From the NCBI GenBank assembly GCA_964567045.1, contig CAZMLE010000123.1:1-8891 (forward strand): 8,891 bases of DNA, read 5' to 3'. The position numbers and the translations under genes are program-made. The stretch comes from JAFNGF01 sp964567045 (lineage in GTDB: Bacteria > Planctomycetota > Phycisphaerae > Sedimentisphaerales > Anaerobacaceae). The notes under the pieces were generated by a model that had not been told where the DNA came from, did not search any database, and saw nothing but the letters and a program-made list of their open reading frames with translations. Shown one piece after another: positions 1-5,284 of the stretch (position 1 is the first letter of the stretch; each line of letters starts with the position of its first letter).

Positions 1-601
1 ATAGAAATGCCTCTTTAGTAAATAGCATCTTATGGTAATTGCAGATGTCCCCGGCATTAAGCTCAGCTACAGGCATAACTGCCACTCTGGGTATATTTCG
101 AGCTGATCTGTAAATATTATCGTTATAATCACTTATGGTTACAAGGCAGCTCCGTTCTATCTTCAGATTATTCAGAAGGTTTACAAAGTCTTTGGTTCTT
201 GGTTTCTCCAGGTTCAGTTGGTCAACTACCACGACGTTTTTGCCCAGAAGCTTGGCCAATATTGCTGAGTCTCTGGCTAATCTTCTTTGCTTTTTGGGCA
301 TACTTTTCCTGAAGTCTCTGGCGACTTTTGCGAACGTTACTCCACCACCCACACGTTTGGCCGTCCTGCGGGTGCCGACTCGGGCGAAGCCGGTGCCTTT
401 TTGCCTGAAGAGTTTTCTGCCTGAGCCGGCTACCATGCTTCTACTTTTGGTCGCGGCTGTCCCGACCCGCTTATTAGCATGATACATAACAATTGCCTGC
501 TTGAGCAAAGAGTACCTGATCCGGCCCCCTAAAGCCGACTCATCTACGCTCAACTTGTCAACCTCTTGTCCTTGCGTATTGTAAATAGCCAACTCGATCA
601 T
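1..601 (-). CDS. rplD: 50S ribosomal protein L4, 3' end cut by window edge
   Basis: This frame opens with ATG at 599-601 and stays open for 200 codons to the left edge, where the stop has not yet been reached. L4 is usually a little over 200 residues, so only a few C-terminal codons are missing. L4 binds 23S rRNA early in assembly and lines the peptide exit tunnel; in some bacteria it also represses its own S10 operon. The diagnostic long loop spans residues 45-105, with FRQKGTGFARVGT at 65-77 and GGGVTFAK at 85-92, followed by MPKKQRRLARDSAILAKLLG at 101-120. The loop is close to what I remember of planctomycete L4 (TFAK, DFRKSMPKKQRRLAR) rather than the proteobacterial GPKPRDY form. The gene starts 21 bases after the rplC stop. 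No strong Shine-Dalgarno precedes the ATG (only AAGTTAAGAA), so translation may be coupled to rplC. Confidence 0.95.
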   Translation of the reverse strand, partial: MIELAIYNTQGQEVDKLSVDESALGGRIRYSLLKQAIVMYHANKRVGTAATKSRSMVAGSGRKLFRQKGTGFARVGTRRTAKRVGGGVTFAKVARDFRKSMPKKQRRLARDSAILAKLLGKNVVVVDQLNLEKPRTKDFVNLLNNLKIERSCLVTISDYNDNIYRSARNIPRVAVMPVAELNAGDICNYHKMLFTKEAFL

Positions 602-622
602 TTCTTAACTTGGATTATCCGG

Positions 623-1273
623 TTACTTACGTTTTTGGGCGCTACGGACAATACAATATCCACCGGCAGCGCCTGGCACAGCGCCTTTAACGACCAGAAG
701 ATTTTTCTCTTGATCTATTGCTAATAAGCTATGGTTTTTTTCTGTGACCCGGCGGTTTCCCATGTGGCCGGGCATTTTCTTTCCTTTTTTGGGGCCTCCG
801 CTCATACCGGCATTGGTGGCGAAAGCCGATATCGAGCCTTGTGCTCTATGCTTTCGTTCCGTGCCGTGAGAGGCCGGGAACCCGGTGAAGCCGTGCCGCT
901 TCATCGCGCCGGCGAATCCTTTGCCTTTGCTGGTGCCCACAACATCGACAAGTTCATTTTCCGCAAAAGCAGAGACTGTTATTGAGTCTCCGACTTTGTG
1001 CTTTGGCTCGGCGTCAGCAGACAGCCGCATCTCCCTGACACACTTCTTGGGAGTGGTATTTGCCTTTTGGGCATGCCCGACTTGTGGCTTCTTTCTGCGC
1101 GAGGGCTTTACATCGTCGTAGCCCATCTGAACAGCGTTATAGCCATCTGTCTGGATGGTTTTAACCTGCATAACTGTGCAGGGCCCAGCCTGTATGACGG
1201 TGACGGGCACCAAGCTGCCCGATTTGTCGTACAGCCGGGTCATCCCAACTTTTTTCCCCAATAACATCGCCAT
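623..1273 (-). CDS. rplC: 50S ribosomal protein L3
   Basis: The 216-residue protein is full length for L3, which nucleates assembly of the large subunit near the 3' end of 23S rRNA and reaches toward the peptidyl transferase centre. Seen in the sequence: the N-terminal MLLGKKVGMTRLYD (3-16), the GTSKGKGFAGAMKRHGF block (113-129), the central loop from GSIS (146-149) to KKGKKMPGHMGNRRVT (162-177), and the C-terminal NLLVVKGAVPGA (191-202). The central loop is about four residues longer than in E. coli and has no glutamine where E. coli L3 carries the PrmB-methylated Gln150. The start is the only ATG that gives the canonical N terminus. The ribosome binding site is weak (GAGCAGCAAGAAA). The gene lies 73 bases after rpsJ, a gap holding a repeat and a hairpin. 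Confidence 0.97.
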   Translation of the reverse strand: MAMLLGKKVGMTRLYDKSGSLVPVTVIQAGPCTVMQVKTIQTDGYNAVQMGYDDVKPSRRKKPQVGHAQKANTTPKKCVREMRLSADAEPKHKVGDSITVSAFAENELVDVVGTSKGKGFAGAMKRHGFTGFPASHGTERKHRAQGSISAFATNAGMSGGPKKGKKMPGHMGNRRVTEKNHSLLAIDQEKNLLVVKGAVPGAAGGYCIVRSAQKRK

Positions 1274-1298
1274 TTTCTTGCTGCTCGCCGCTCTGTAG

Positions 1299-1321
1299 CT
1301 GCGGCACTTCAGCAGCCGCAG
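1299..1321 (-). other. hairpin in the rpsJ-rplC gap
   Basis: CTGCGGC (1299-1305) and GCCGCAG (1315-1321) are perfect inverted repeats of 7 bp around a 9-base loop. On the transcribed strand the stem is GC rich but is followed by CTACAGAGC rather than a T run, so it is not an intrinsic terminator. It could be an RNA processing site, a stability element, or part of the adjacent repeat. The structure is seen; a role is not. Confidence 0.45.
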
Positions 1322-1322
1322 A

Positions 1323-1346
1323 GCCTGCCCTGAACTTGTCGAAGGG
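1323..1346 (-). repeat. dispersed repeat copy A, directly after the rpsJ stop
   Basis: Read on the minus strand, this 24-bp stretch begins CCCTTCGACAAG and ends TCAGGGCAGGC, and it abuts the TGA stop of rpsJ at 1347-1349. It shares both ends (CCCTTCG and TCAGGGCAGGC) with the copy inside rpsG at 4569-4593; only the middle differs (ACAAGT against GCCTTGC). On the minus strand A starts with CCCTTCG, whereas B has CCCTTCG on the plus strand, so the two copies are inverted relative to each other. From memory, very similar CTTCGACAAGCTCAGG-type motifs are abundant dispersed repeats in many environmental bacterial genomes. Confidence 0.7.
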
Positions 1347-1661
1347 TCACGCCTTTATCTTTACGAACACTCCCGCCGGCACCACCAGCCGGTTCAGCAC
1401 TTCAGCCGTTCGTGCGTTGGCCTCATAAATATCAATTAAGCGTTTGTGGGTCCTCATTTCAAACTGCTCTCGTGATTTCTTGTCAACATGGGGACTGCGC
1501 AAAACGGTATACCGTTCGATCCGGGTGGGCAACGGCACCGGGCCACTGACGCGGGCATTGGTCTTTCGAGCGTGCTCTACTATCTCCTTTGCAGATGCGT
1601 CGAGCGCCCGGTGGTCGTATGCTTCCATCCTGATTCTTATTCTTTCGCTTTCAGCAGCCAT
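1347..1661 (-). CDS. rpsJ: 30S ribosomal protein S10 (NusE)
   Basis: The 104-residue protein is normal in length for S10. S10 sits in the head of the 30S subunit, and as NusE it pairs with NusB in antitermination complexes and links NusG to the leading ribosome. IRIRMEAYDHRALDASAKEI (8-27), GPVPLPTRIERYTVLRSPHV (40-59) and DKKSREQFEMRTHKRLIDI (60-78) are near-consensus family blocks. The start has a good Shine-Dalgarno, GAGG at 1668-1671, six bases upstream of the ATG. The gene follows fusA after a 430-bp gap with its own predicted promoter, so it is probably the first gene of a separately controlled S10 transcription unit that continues into rplC and rplD. The stop codon touches a dispersed repeat. 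Confidence 0.97.
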   Translation of the reverse strand: MAAESERIRIRMEAYDHRALDASAKEIVEHARKTNARVSGPVPLPTRIERYTVLRSPHVDKKSREQFEMRTHKRLIDIYEANARTAEVLNRLVVPAGVFVKIKA

Positions 1662-2005
1662 AGCCTTCCTCTTACTTGCAGGCCAAAAGGCGAAATAAAA
1701 ACCTCACATCTCAACATATAGCTGTTGAGTCATCCACTAATTGATTCTTGCTTTGGCAGGAAAGGCCTTACCGTTGATTAATGGTCATTGTTTGTTATGG
1801 TGGTTCTCAATAATCAATTATCAACTTCGCCTTCCTTAAGGATTGGGGTTCGGGTCACCTCGAGGCCGTTCGTCAGCGTCCAATAGCGTTGTTGCACCCC
1901 TAACTTAACAGAGTACCAATGAACCATCGTTGATGCCCAAAAAGCAAAGATATGCCCCAGCCCAACTTACGCAAAGCCCTCTTGGCGATGCTCGCTCGGG
2001 CGAAA
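1662..2005 (-). other. predicted long 5' leader of the S10 unit; no gene seen
   Basis: This is most of the 430-bp fusA-rpsJ gap, where tuf lies in many bacteria. I see no trace of EF-Tu coding sequence, no tRNA cloverleaf and no convincing small ORF. If transcription starts near 2005, the leader is about 340 nt, long for a simple operon. It holds several short inverted repeats: the GCCC/GGGC pair near the 5' end, GGGGT (1845-1849) with ACCCC (1896-1900), the palindromes CCTCGAGG (1858-1865) and CCTTAAGG, and the hairpin at 1710-1729. In E. coli the S10 leader is the site of L4 autoregulation. A similar role here is inference only, because I could not match the E. coli structure. Confidence 0.4.
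1697..1729 (-). promoter_or_regulatory. hairpin with delayed T run upstream of rpsJ, possible attenuator
   Basis: On the transcribed strand CTCAACA and TGTTGAG form a perfect 7-bp stem (1710-1716 with 1723-1729) around the loop GCTATA. Eight bases (ATGTGAGG) separate it from TTTTT at 1697-1701. The T run is too far from the stem for a standard terminator. The position, 50 nt before the rpsJ start, would suit an attenuator or a translational switch, but this is weakly supported. Confidence 0.25.
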
Positions 2006-2012
2006 AAATTTG

Positions 2013-2041
2013 AAACTATCACGTAATCGGCAGACTGTCAA
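2013..2041 (-). promoter_or_regulatory. sigma70-type promoter for the rpsJ (S10) unit
   Basis: The minus strand shows a perfect -35 box TTGACA (2036-2041), a 17-base spacer, and TAGTTT (2013-2018) at -10, preceded by TGA, which makes an extended -10. The 35 bases upstream are AT rich (AAAATTTTTT and ATTTTAT), like an UP element. Transcription would start near 2003-2007. The site begins 51 bases past the fusA stop and reads toward rpsJ, so it would uncouple the S10 genes from the str genes. The -10 hexamer alone is only a partial match; the call rests on the combination. Confidence 0.65.
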
Positions 2042-2091
2042 TAAAATGTCGGCAAAAAATTTTATCTGAATACAAAAAAATCATCATTTTT

Positions 2092-4167
2092 CTAAAGGAT
2101 AAGTTGCTCGGCAATCTCATCGGGAACCTTTTCGTAACTTAGCGGTTCCATAGTAAAGGTTCCCCGGCCGGCTGTGAGACTTCTAATCTCGCTGGAATAC
2201 CCGAACGTTTCAACCAATGGCACTTTGGCATCGATTACCCGCATGTTTCCATGAACCCGGCAGCCTGTAATTAAGCCCCTTTTGGCAAGTATGCTGCCCT
2301 GGACGGCCCCAAAAGCGGCTTCGGGCACTTCCACTTGAAGGCGCATTATCGGCTCAAGAAGAGCCGAGCCGGCCATCTTTAGTGATTTTTCTACAGCAAT
2401 TGCGGCTGCTTGTTCGAAAGCCAGGTCGGAAGAGTCCACCGAGTGAAACGAGCCGCCAATTAGCGTAACTTTAGCTCCCACAACAGGATAGCCTGCCAAC
2501 GCGCCGCTACCCAAGGCTTGGCGGGCACCTCTTTCCACAGCAGAAACGTATTGCCGCGGGACGACGCCAGAGATGACTTTGGCCTCAAATTCCGTATCGG
2601 CAGCCCAATGGCCGTCATCCGTTAGCATAGGCTCAACGACCAGAATAACATGGCCGTACTGGCCGTGGCCGCCAGTTTGGTGAATGAATTTGCCTTCGGC
2701 TTGTGCAGCCTTGGTAATAGCCTCCTTATAAGCCACTCGTGGCCTGCTGACCCTGATATTGACCTTTTTTTCCTTAACCAGTTTGTGCTGAAGGATTTCC
2801 AGATGGAGTTCGCCCATGCCGCTGATAATGGTCTGGCCTGTTTCTTTATCCGTTCTGCACTGGAAAGTCGGGTCTTCGCGCCTCAAAGCATCCAATGCAT
2901 CTACCAGTTTCCCCCTTTCTGCTGCGGTTCTGGGCTCTATCGACATATTGATCACGGTGTGCGAGAATGTAATACTGGGCAAATATACAGGGTTTTTAGG
3001 ATCACAAAGGGTATCTCCGGTGAGGGTTTGCTTTAGACCTAACACTGCCACAATATCACCGGCACGAGCCGATTCCAGGATTTTTCGCTCGTTGGCGTGC
3101 ATTTCAAATATTCTGATAATATTTTCCCGCTTATCACGATTGGGGTTTAGCACTCTTATGCCAGACTTCAATGTGCCCTGATATATTCTCAGAAAGGTTA
3201 AATCTCCGTGTGCATCGCTAATAATCTTAAACGCAAGCGCAACCAAGCTGCCGTTAGGGTCGCATTTGACCGACACCGTTTTTTTCTTATCAGCAGGTCT
3301 ATGGCAGGTTAGATCAGGTTTATCCAAGGGAGAAGGCAAGTATGCGACCACGCCATCGAGCAGCCTTTGTACGCCGACGTATTTCAGGGCCGAGCCAACA
3401 AATACGGGATGAAGCTTGTTGCCTAAAGTCCCTTTTCTAACGGCTCTATGAATCATTTCGCTGCTTATTGGCTTATCGTGAACGTAACAATCCAATAGCT
3501 CTTCATCGTATTCGGCGGCCAGATCAATCATCGCGTTTCTTTGCTGCTGTGCCTTTGGTCGCAATTCAGCGGGGATTTCAGTCTCCTCAAACTTTGTCCC
3601 CAATTCTTCAGTTGTGTAGAAGACTGCCTGCATCTTAACCAGGTCTATTAAGCCGGCAAAGGAATCTTCCGCACCTAGGGGGATTTGTAGGCAGATAGGA
3701 TTGGCAAGGAGTTTGTCCCGAATGCTTTGGACGCTCATTTCAAAATCGGCGCCGGTTTTATCCATTTTGTTGACAAAGCATAGGCAGGGAAGGTCGTATT
3801 TCTGCCCCTGTCGCCAAACCGTCTCGCTCTGGGCCTGCACTCCTTCGCTGCCGTCGAATACTGCCACAGCGCCATCGAGGACACGCAGTGACCTTTCGAC
3901 CTCGGCGGTAAAGTCGATGTGGCCAGGCGTATCGATCAGGTTAATTTCAAACCCCTTCCAGGGACATTTGGTTGCTGCCGAAGTGATAGTTATGCCTCTT
4001 CTTTGCTCCTCCTCCAGGTAATCCATAACCGCGGTGCCGTCGTCGACTTCGCCCATCTTGTAAGTCTTGCCGGCGTAATATAATATGCGCTCGGTCAGGG
4101 TGGTTTTGCCGGCATCGATATGGGCCATAATGCCAATATTACGTATTTTTTGCAGCGCCTCAGTCAT
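2092..4167 (-). CDS. fusA: translation elongation factor G
   Basis: The 691-residue protein is full length for EF-G, the GTPase that drives tRNA-mRNA translocation and, with RRF, ribosome recycling. All G-domain motifs are intact: G1 AHIDAGKTT (15-23), G2 RGITITSAA (57-65), G3 DTPGH (79-83) with its catalytic His83, G4 NKMD (133-136), and G5 SALK (259-262). Domain II follows from about residue 300. Domain IV carries GGHGQYGHV, and the C-terminal domain has FGYSSEIRSLTAGRGTFTMEP. There is no truncation or frameshift. The start is chosen because the protein then begins just before the conserved KIRNIGIMAHIDAGKTT. No Shine-Dalgarno is visible upstream (CGTACCGAACGCT), unlike rpsL, rpsG and rpsJ. 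A terminator-like hairpin lies in the 89-bp gap before it, so EF-G output may differ from that of S7 and S12. Confidence 0.97.
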   Translation of the reverse strand: MTEALQKIRNIGIMAHIDAGKTTLTERILYYAGKTYKMGEVDDGTAVMDYLEEEQRRGITITSAATKCPWKGFEINLIDTPGHIDFTAEVERSLRVLDGAVAVFDGSEGVQAQSETVWRQGQKYDLPCLCFVNKMDKTGADFEMSVQSIRDKLLANPICLQIPLGAEDSFAGLIDLVKMQAVFYTTEELGTKFEETEIPAELRPKAQQQRNAMIDLAAEYDEELLDCYVHDKPISSEMIHRAVRKGTLGNKLHPVFVGSALKYVGVQRLLDGVVAYLPSPLDKPDLTCHRPADKKKTVSVKCDPNGSLVALAFKIISDAHGDLTFLRIYQGTLKSGIRVLNPNRDKRENIIRIFEMHANERKILESARAGDIVAVLGLKQTLTGDTLCDPKNPVYLPSITFSHTVINMSIEPRTAAERGKLVDALDALRREDPTFQCRTDKETGQTIISGMGELHLEILQHKLVKEKKVNIRVSRPRVAYKEAITKAAQAEGKFIHQTGGHGQYGHVILVVEPMLTDDGHWAADTEFEAKVISGVVPRQYVSAVERGARQALGSGALAGYPVVGAKVTLIGGSFHSVDSSDLAFEQAAAIAVEKSLKMAGSALLEPIMRLQVEVPEAAFGAVQGSILAKRGLITGCRVHGNMRVIDAKVPLVETFGYSSEIRSLTAGRGTFTMEPLSYEKVPDEIAEQLIL

Positions 4168-4180
4168 AGCGTTCGGTACG

Positions 4181-4189
4181 CAGGGCAGG
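4181..4189 (-). repeat. partial repeat end (CCTGCCCTG) in the fusA 5' region
   Basis: Nine bases, CAGGGCAGG on the plus strand, equal the conserved end of the dispersed repeat copies at 1323-1346 and 4569-4593. They lie 14 bases before the fusA start. Nine bases could match by chance; it is listed because complete copies occur nearby. Confidence 0.3.
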
Positions 4190-4194
4190 TTACT

Positions 4195-4245
4195 AAAAGA
4201 AAACAGCGGATAGTAAAGAGCTACGTGCTATTCACTATCCGCTGT
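4195..4245 (-). terminator. intrinsic terminator-like hairpin between rpsG and fusA
   Basis: ACAGCGGATAGT (4203-4214) and ACTATCCGCTGT (4234-4245) are a perfect 12-bp inverted repeat. The stem continues inward with five more pairs and two mismatches to a loop at 4222-4226. On the transcribed strand the 3' arm runs straight into TTTCTTTT (4202-4195), the layout of a Rho-independent terminator reading out of rpsG. The plus strand has no T run beyond the stem, so the orientation is clear. It starts 12 bases after the rpsG stop. As fusA has no other obvious promoter here, it probably works as a partial terminator or a processing site. Confidence 0.6.
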
Positions 4246-4256
4246 ACGGTACAAAC

Positions 4257-4754
4257 TTACCAAGCGAAGTGGGCAAAAGCTCTATTTGCCTCAGCCATTT
4301 TGTGGATATTTTCCCGGGTGGTCATTGCAGCGCCGTGTTTGTTATAAGCATCTATCAGCTCAGAGGACAGGCGATCGCACATGGGTTTTCCCGACTTGCT
4401 CCTGGCTGACTGTATGATCCACCTCAAGGCAAGTGACTGCTGGCGTCTGGAACCCACCTGCATCGGCACTTGATAGCTGGCTCCGCCAATTCGTTTACTG
4501 CGGACCTCCAGCAGAGGCTTTACATTGTTTACAGCCGTTTCAAACACCTCCAGAGCAGAGGTATCCTTCCCTTCGGCCTTGCTCAGGGCAGGCATCTTCT
4601 TGGATATAATATCCATAGCCTCATAGAAGATCTGCTGGGCAACGCTTTTTTTGCCCTTCCACATCATGCAATTTATAAACTTCGCGACCAGCTTACTGTT
4701 ATATTTCGGGTCGGGCTTAAGCTGTTTACCGGAAGCGGTCCACTTTTTTGCCAT
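4257..4754 (-). CDS. rpsG: 30S ribosomal protein S7 with an 8-residue repeat-derived insertion
   Basis: S7 starts assembly of the 30S head by binding the 3' major domain of 16S rRNA and contacts E-site tRNA. Family blocks are clear: LVAKFINCMMWKGKKSVAQQ (22-41), VKPLLEVRSKRIGGASYQVP (78-97), LALRWIIQSAR (108-118) and HKMAEANRAFAHFAW (151-165). The protein has 165 residues, against 156-157 for most short-form S7. The excess is residues 55-62, PALSKAEG, encoded exactly by a 24-bp dispersed repeat (4569-4592), in the loop between the first conserved helices (after FYEAMDIISKK, before ALEVFETAV). The frame is kept and the rest is normal, so the protein is probably functional. A Shine-Dalgarno GAGG (4761-4764) lies six bases before the ATG. 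The gene follows rpsL by 49 bases. Confidence 0.96.
   Translation of the reverse strand: MAKKWTASGKQLKPDPKYNSKLVAKFINCMMWKGKKSVAQQIFYEAMDIISKKMPALSKAEGKDTSALEVFETAVNNVKPLLEVRSKRIGGASYQVPMQVGSRRQQSLALRWIIQSARSKSGKPMCDRLSSELIDAYNKHGAAMTTRENIHKMAEANRAFAHFAW
4569..4593 (+). repeat. dispersed repeat copy B, inside rpsG
   Basis: The plus strand reads CCCTTCGGCCTTGC followed by TCAGGGCAGGC. Its two ends match copy A at 1323-1346. The 24 bases 4569-4592 coincide with codons 55-62 of rpsG, so the copy adds eight amino acids without disturbing the frame. This explains the whole excess length of this S7. Confidence 0.75.
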
Positions 4755-4780
4755 TATTTACCTCGATACTGCCTTTCTTT

Positions 4781-4803
4781 CCTCGACCGGGCTCGGGATG
4801 ACA
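4781..4803 (-). repeat. related repeat copy C filling the rpsL-rpsG gap
   Basis: Immediately after the rpsL stop the minus strand reads TGTCATCCCGAGCCCGG and then TCGAGG. This has the form of another very common dispersed intergenic motif that I remember from environmental genomes (GTCATCCCGAGC...GTCGAGG), related in pattern to copies A and B. It takes up 23 of the 49 bases between rpsL and rpsG. Like copy A it starts directly at a stop codon. Confidence 0.55.
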
Positions 4804-5175
4804 TTATTTGGGCATTTTTGCACCGTACTTACTTCTGCCCTGTTTGCGACCGGCTACGCCGGCGCAATCCAGAACGCCGCGAATAATGTGATAGCGCACG
4901 CCCGGCAAATCCCTGACGCGGCCTCCGCGAATCAGAACCGTGCTGTGCTCCTGCAGGTTGTGGTCGACGCCAGGGATGTAAGCGGTTACTTCCTTGCCGT
5001 CAGTCAATCTAACCCGGGCGATTTTTCGTAGTGCCGAGTTCGGCTTTTTGGGGGTCTGAGTCCGGACGATCAGACACACACCCCTTCTCTGCGGCGAACC
5101 ACTGATGTCGGAGACCCTTTTTCGGCGTTTGGACTTTGCTCTTGGATTTCTGACTAACTGGTTGATAGTTGGCAT
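4804..5175 (-). CDS. rpsL: 30S ribosomal protein S12
   Basis: The 123-residue protein is full length for S12, which lies at the decoding centre and controls accuracy and streptomycin response. The family core is present: MPTINQLVRNPR (1-12), TPKKPNSALRKIARVRLTDG (41-60), AYIPGVDHNLQEHSTVLIRG (65-84), DLPGVRYHIIRG (89-100) and RKQGRSKYGAK (110-120). Asp89, the RimO methylthiolation site in E. coli, is kept. Lys43 is kept, but the residue equal to Lys88 is Arg88 (codon AGG); K88R is a known streptomycin-resistance substitution in Mycobacterium and E. coli. The start has a Shine-Dalgarno GAGG (5184-5187) eight bases upstream. The gene follows rpoC by 100 bases, the usual arrangement in lineages where rpoBC and str are joined. 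Confidence 0.97.
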   Translation of the reverse strand: MPTINQLVRNPRAKSKRRKRVSDISGSPQRRGVCLIVRTQTPKKPNSALRKIARVRLTDGKEVTAYIPGVDHNLQEHSTVLIRGGRVRDLPGVRYHIIRGVLDCAGVAGRKQGRSKYGAKMPK

Positions 5176-5189
5176 AGTTCCTACCTCAG

Positions 5190-5224
5190 CGTATAGCGTT
5201 CAGCGTACAGCGTACAGCGTACAG
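5190..5224 (-). repeat. five-unit heptamer tandem array upstream of rpsL
   Basis: On the minus strand the 35 bases are three identical units CTGTACG followed by the variants CTGAACG and CTATACG. The array ends two bases before the rpsL Shine-Dalgarno. Related CGAACGCT and GTACCG words occur just before the fusA start (4168-4182) and CCGTACAGCGG before the rpsG-fusA hairpin, so the same short word may have seeded several gaps. Its function is unknown. Confidence 0.75.
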
Positions 5225-5225
5225 G

Positions 5226-5273
5226 ACTCCACGCGTGACGCCTTACGCTATTTTTTCTATATACACTCCACGC
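5226..5273 (-). repeat. 9-bp direct repeat flanking the first half of the rpoC-rpsL gap
   Basis: GCGTGGAGT on the minus strand occurs at 5265-5273 and again at 5226-5234, 39 bases apart. One copy lies just after the rpoC stop and the other adjoins the heptamer array. It may be the footprint of a past small insertion or a chance repeat. Confidence 0.4.
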
Positions 5274-5284
5274 TATCATGGCAA
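5256..5284 (-). promoter_or_regulatory. possible promoter for rpsL-rpsG overlapping the rpoC end
   Basis: TTGCCA (5279-5284, five of six matches to the -35 consensus) is followed after 17 bases by TATAGA (5256-5261, four of six matches to the -10 consensus). Transcription would start near 5250 and give a leader of about 75 nt containing the heptamer array. The -35 box lies in the last rpoC codons. This is a plausible internal promoter for the str genes, but a match of this quality is not rare by chance. Confidence 0.35.

Noticed and set aside
135..482. Plus-strand open frame of 115 codons
   Set aside because: It lies entirely antisense to rplD, and its Leu/Arg/Pro-rich composition is that of a shadow frame.
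1697..1729. Intrinsic terminator before rpsJ
   Set aside because: The stem is only 7 bp and AT rich in part, and the T run is eight bases away, so it is kept only as a weak possible attenuator.
1662..2091. Decayed tuf gene between fusA and rpsJ
   Set aside because: I looked for EF-Tu motif remnants such as GHVDHGKTT and NKCD and saw none; the stretch is AT rich and noncoding.
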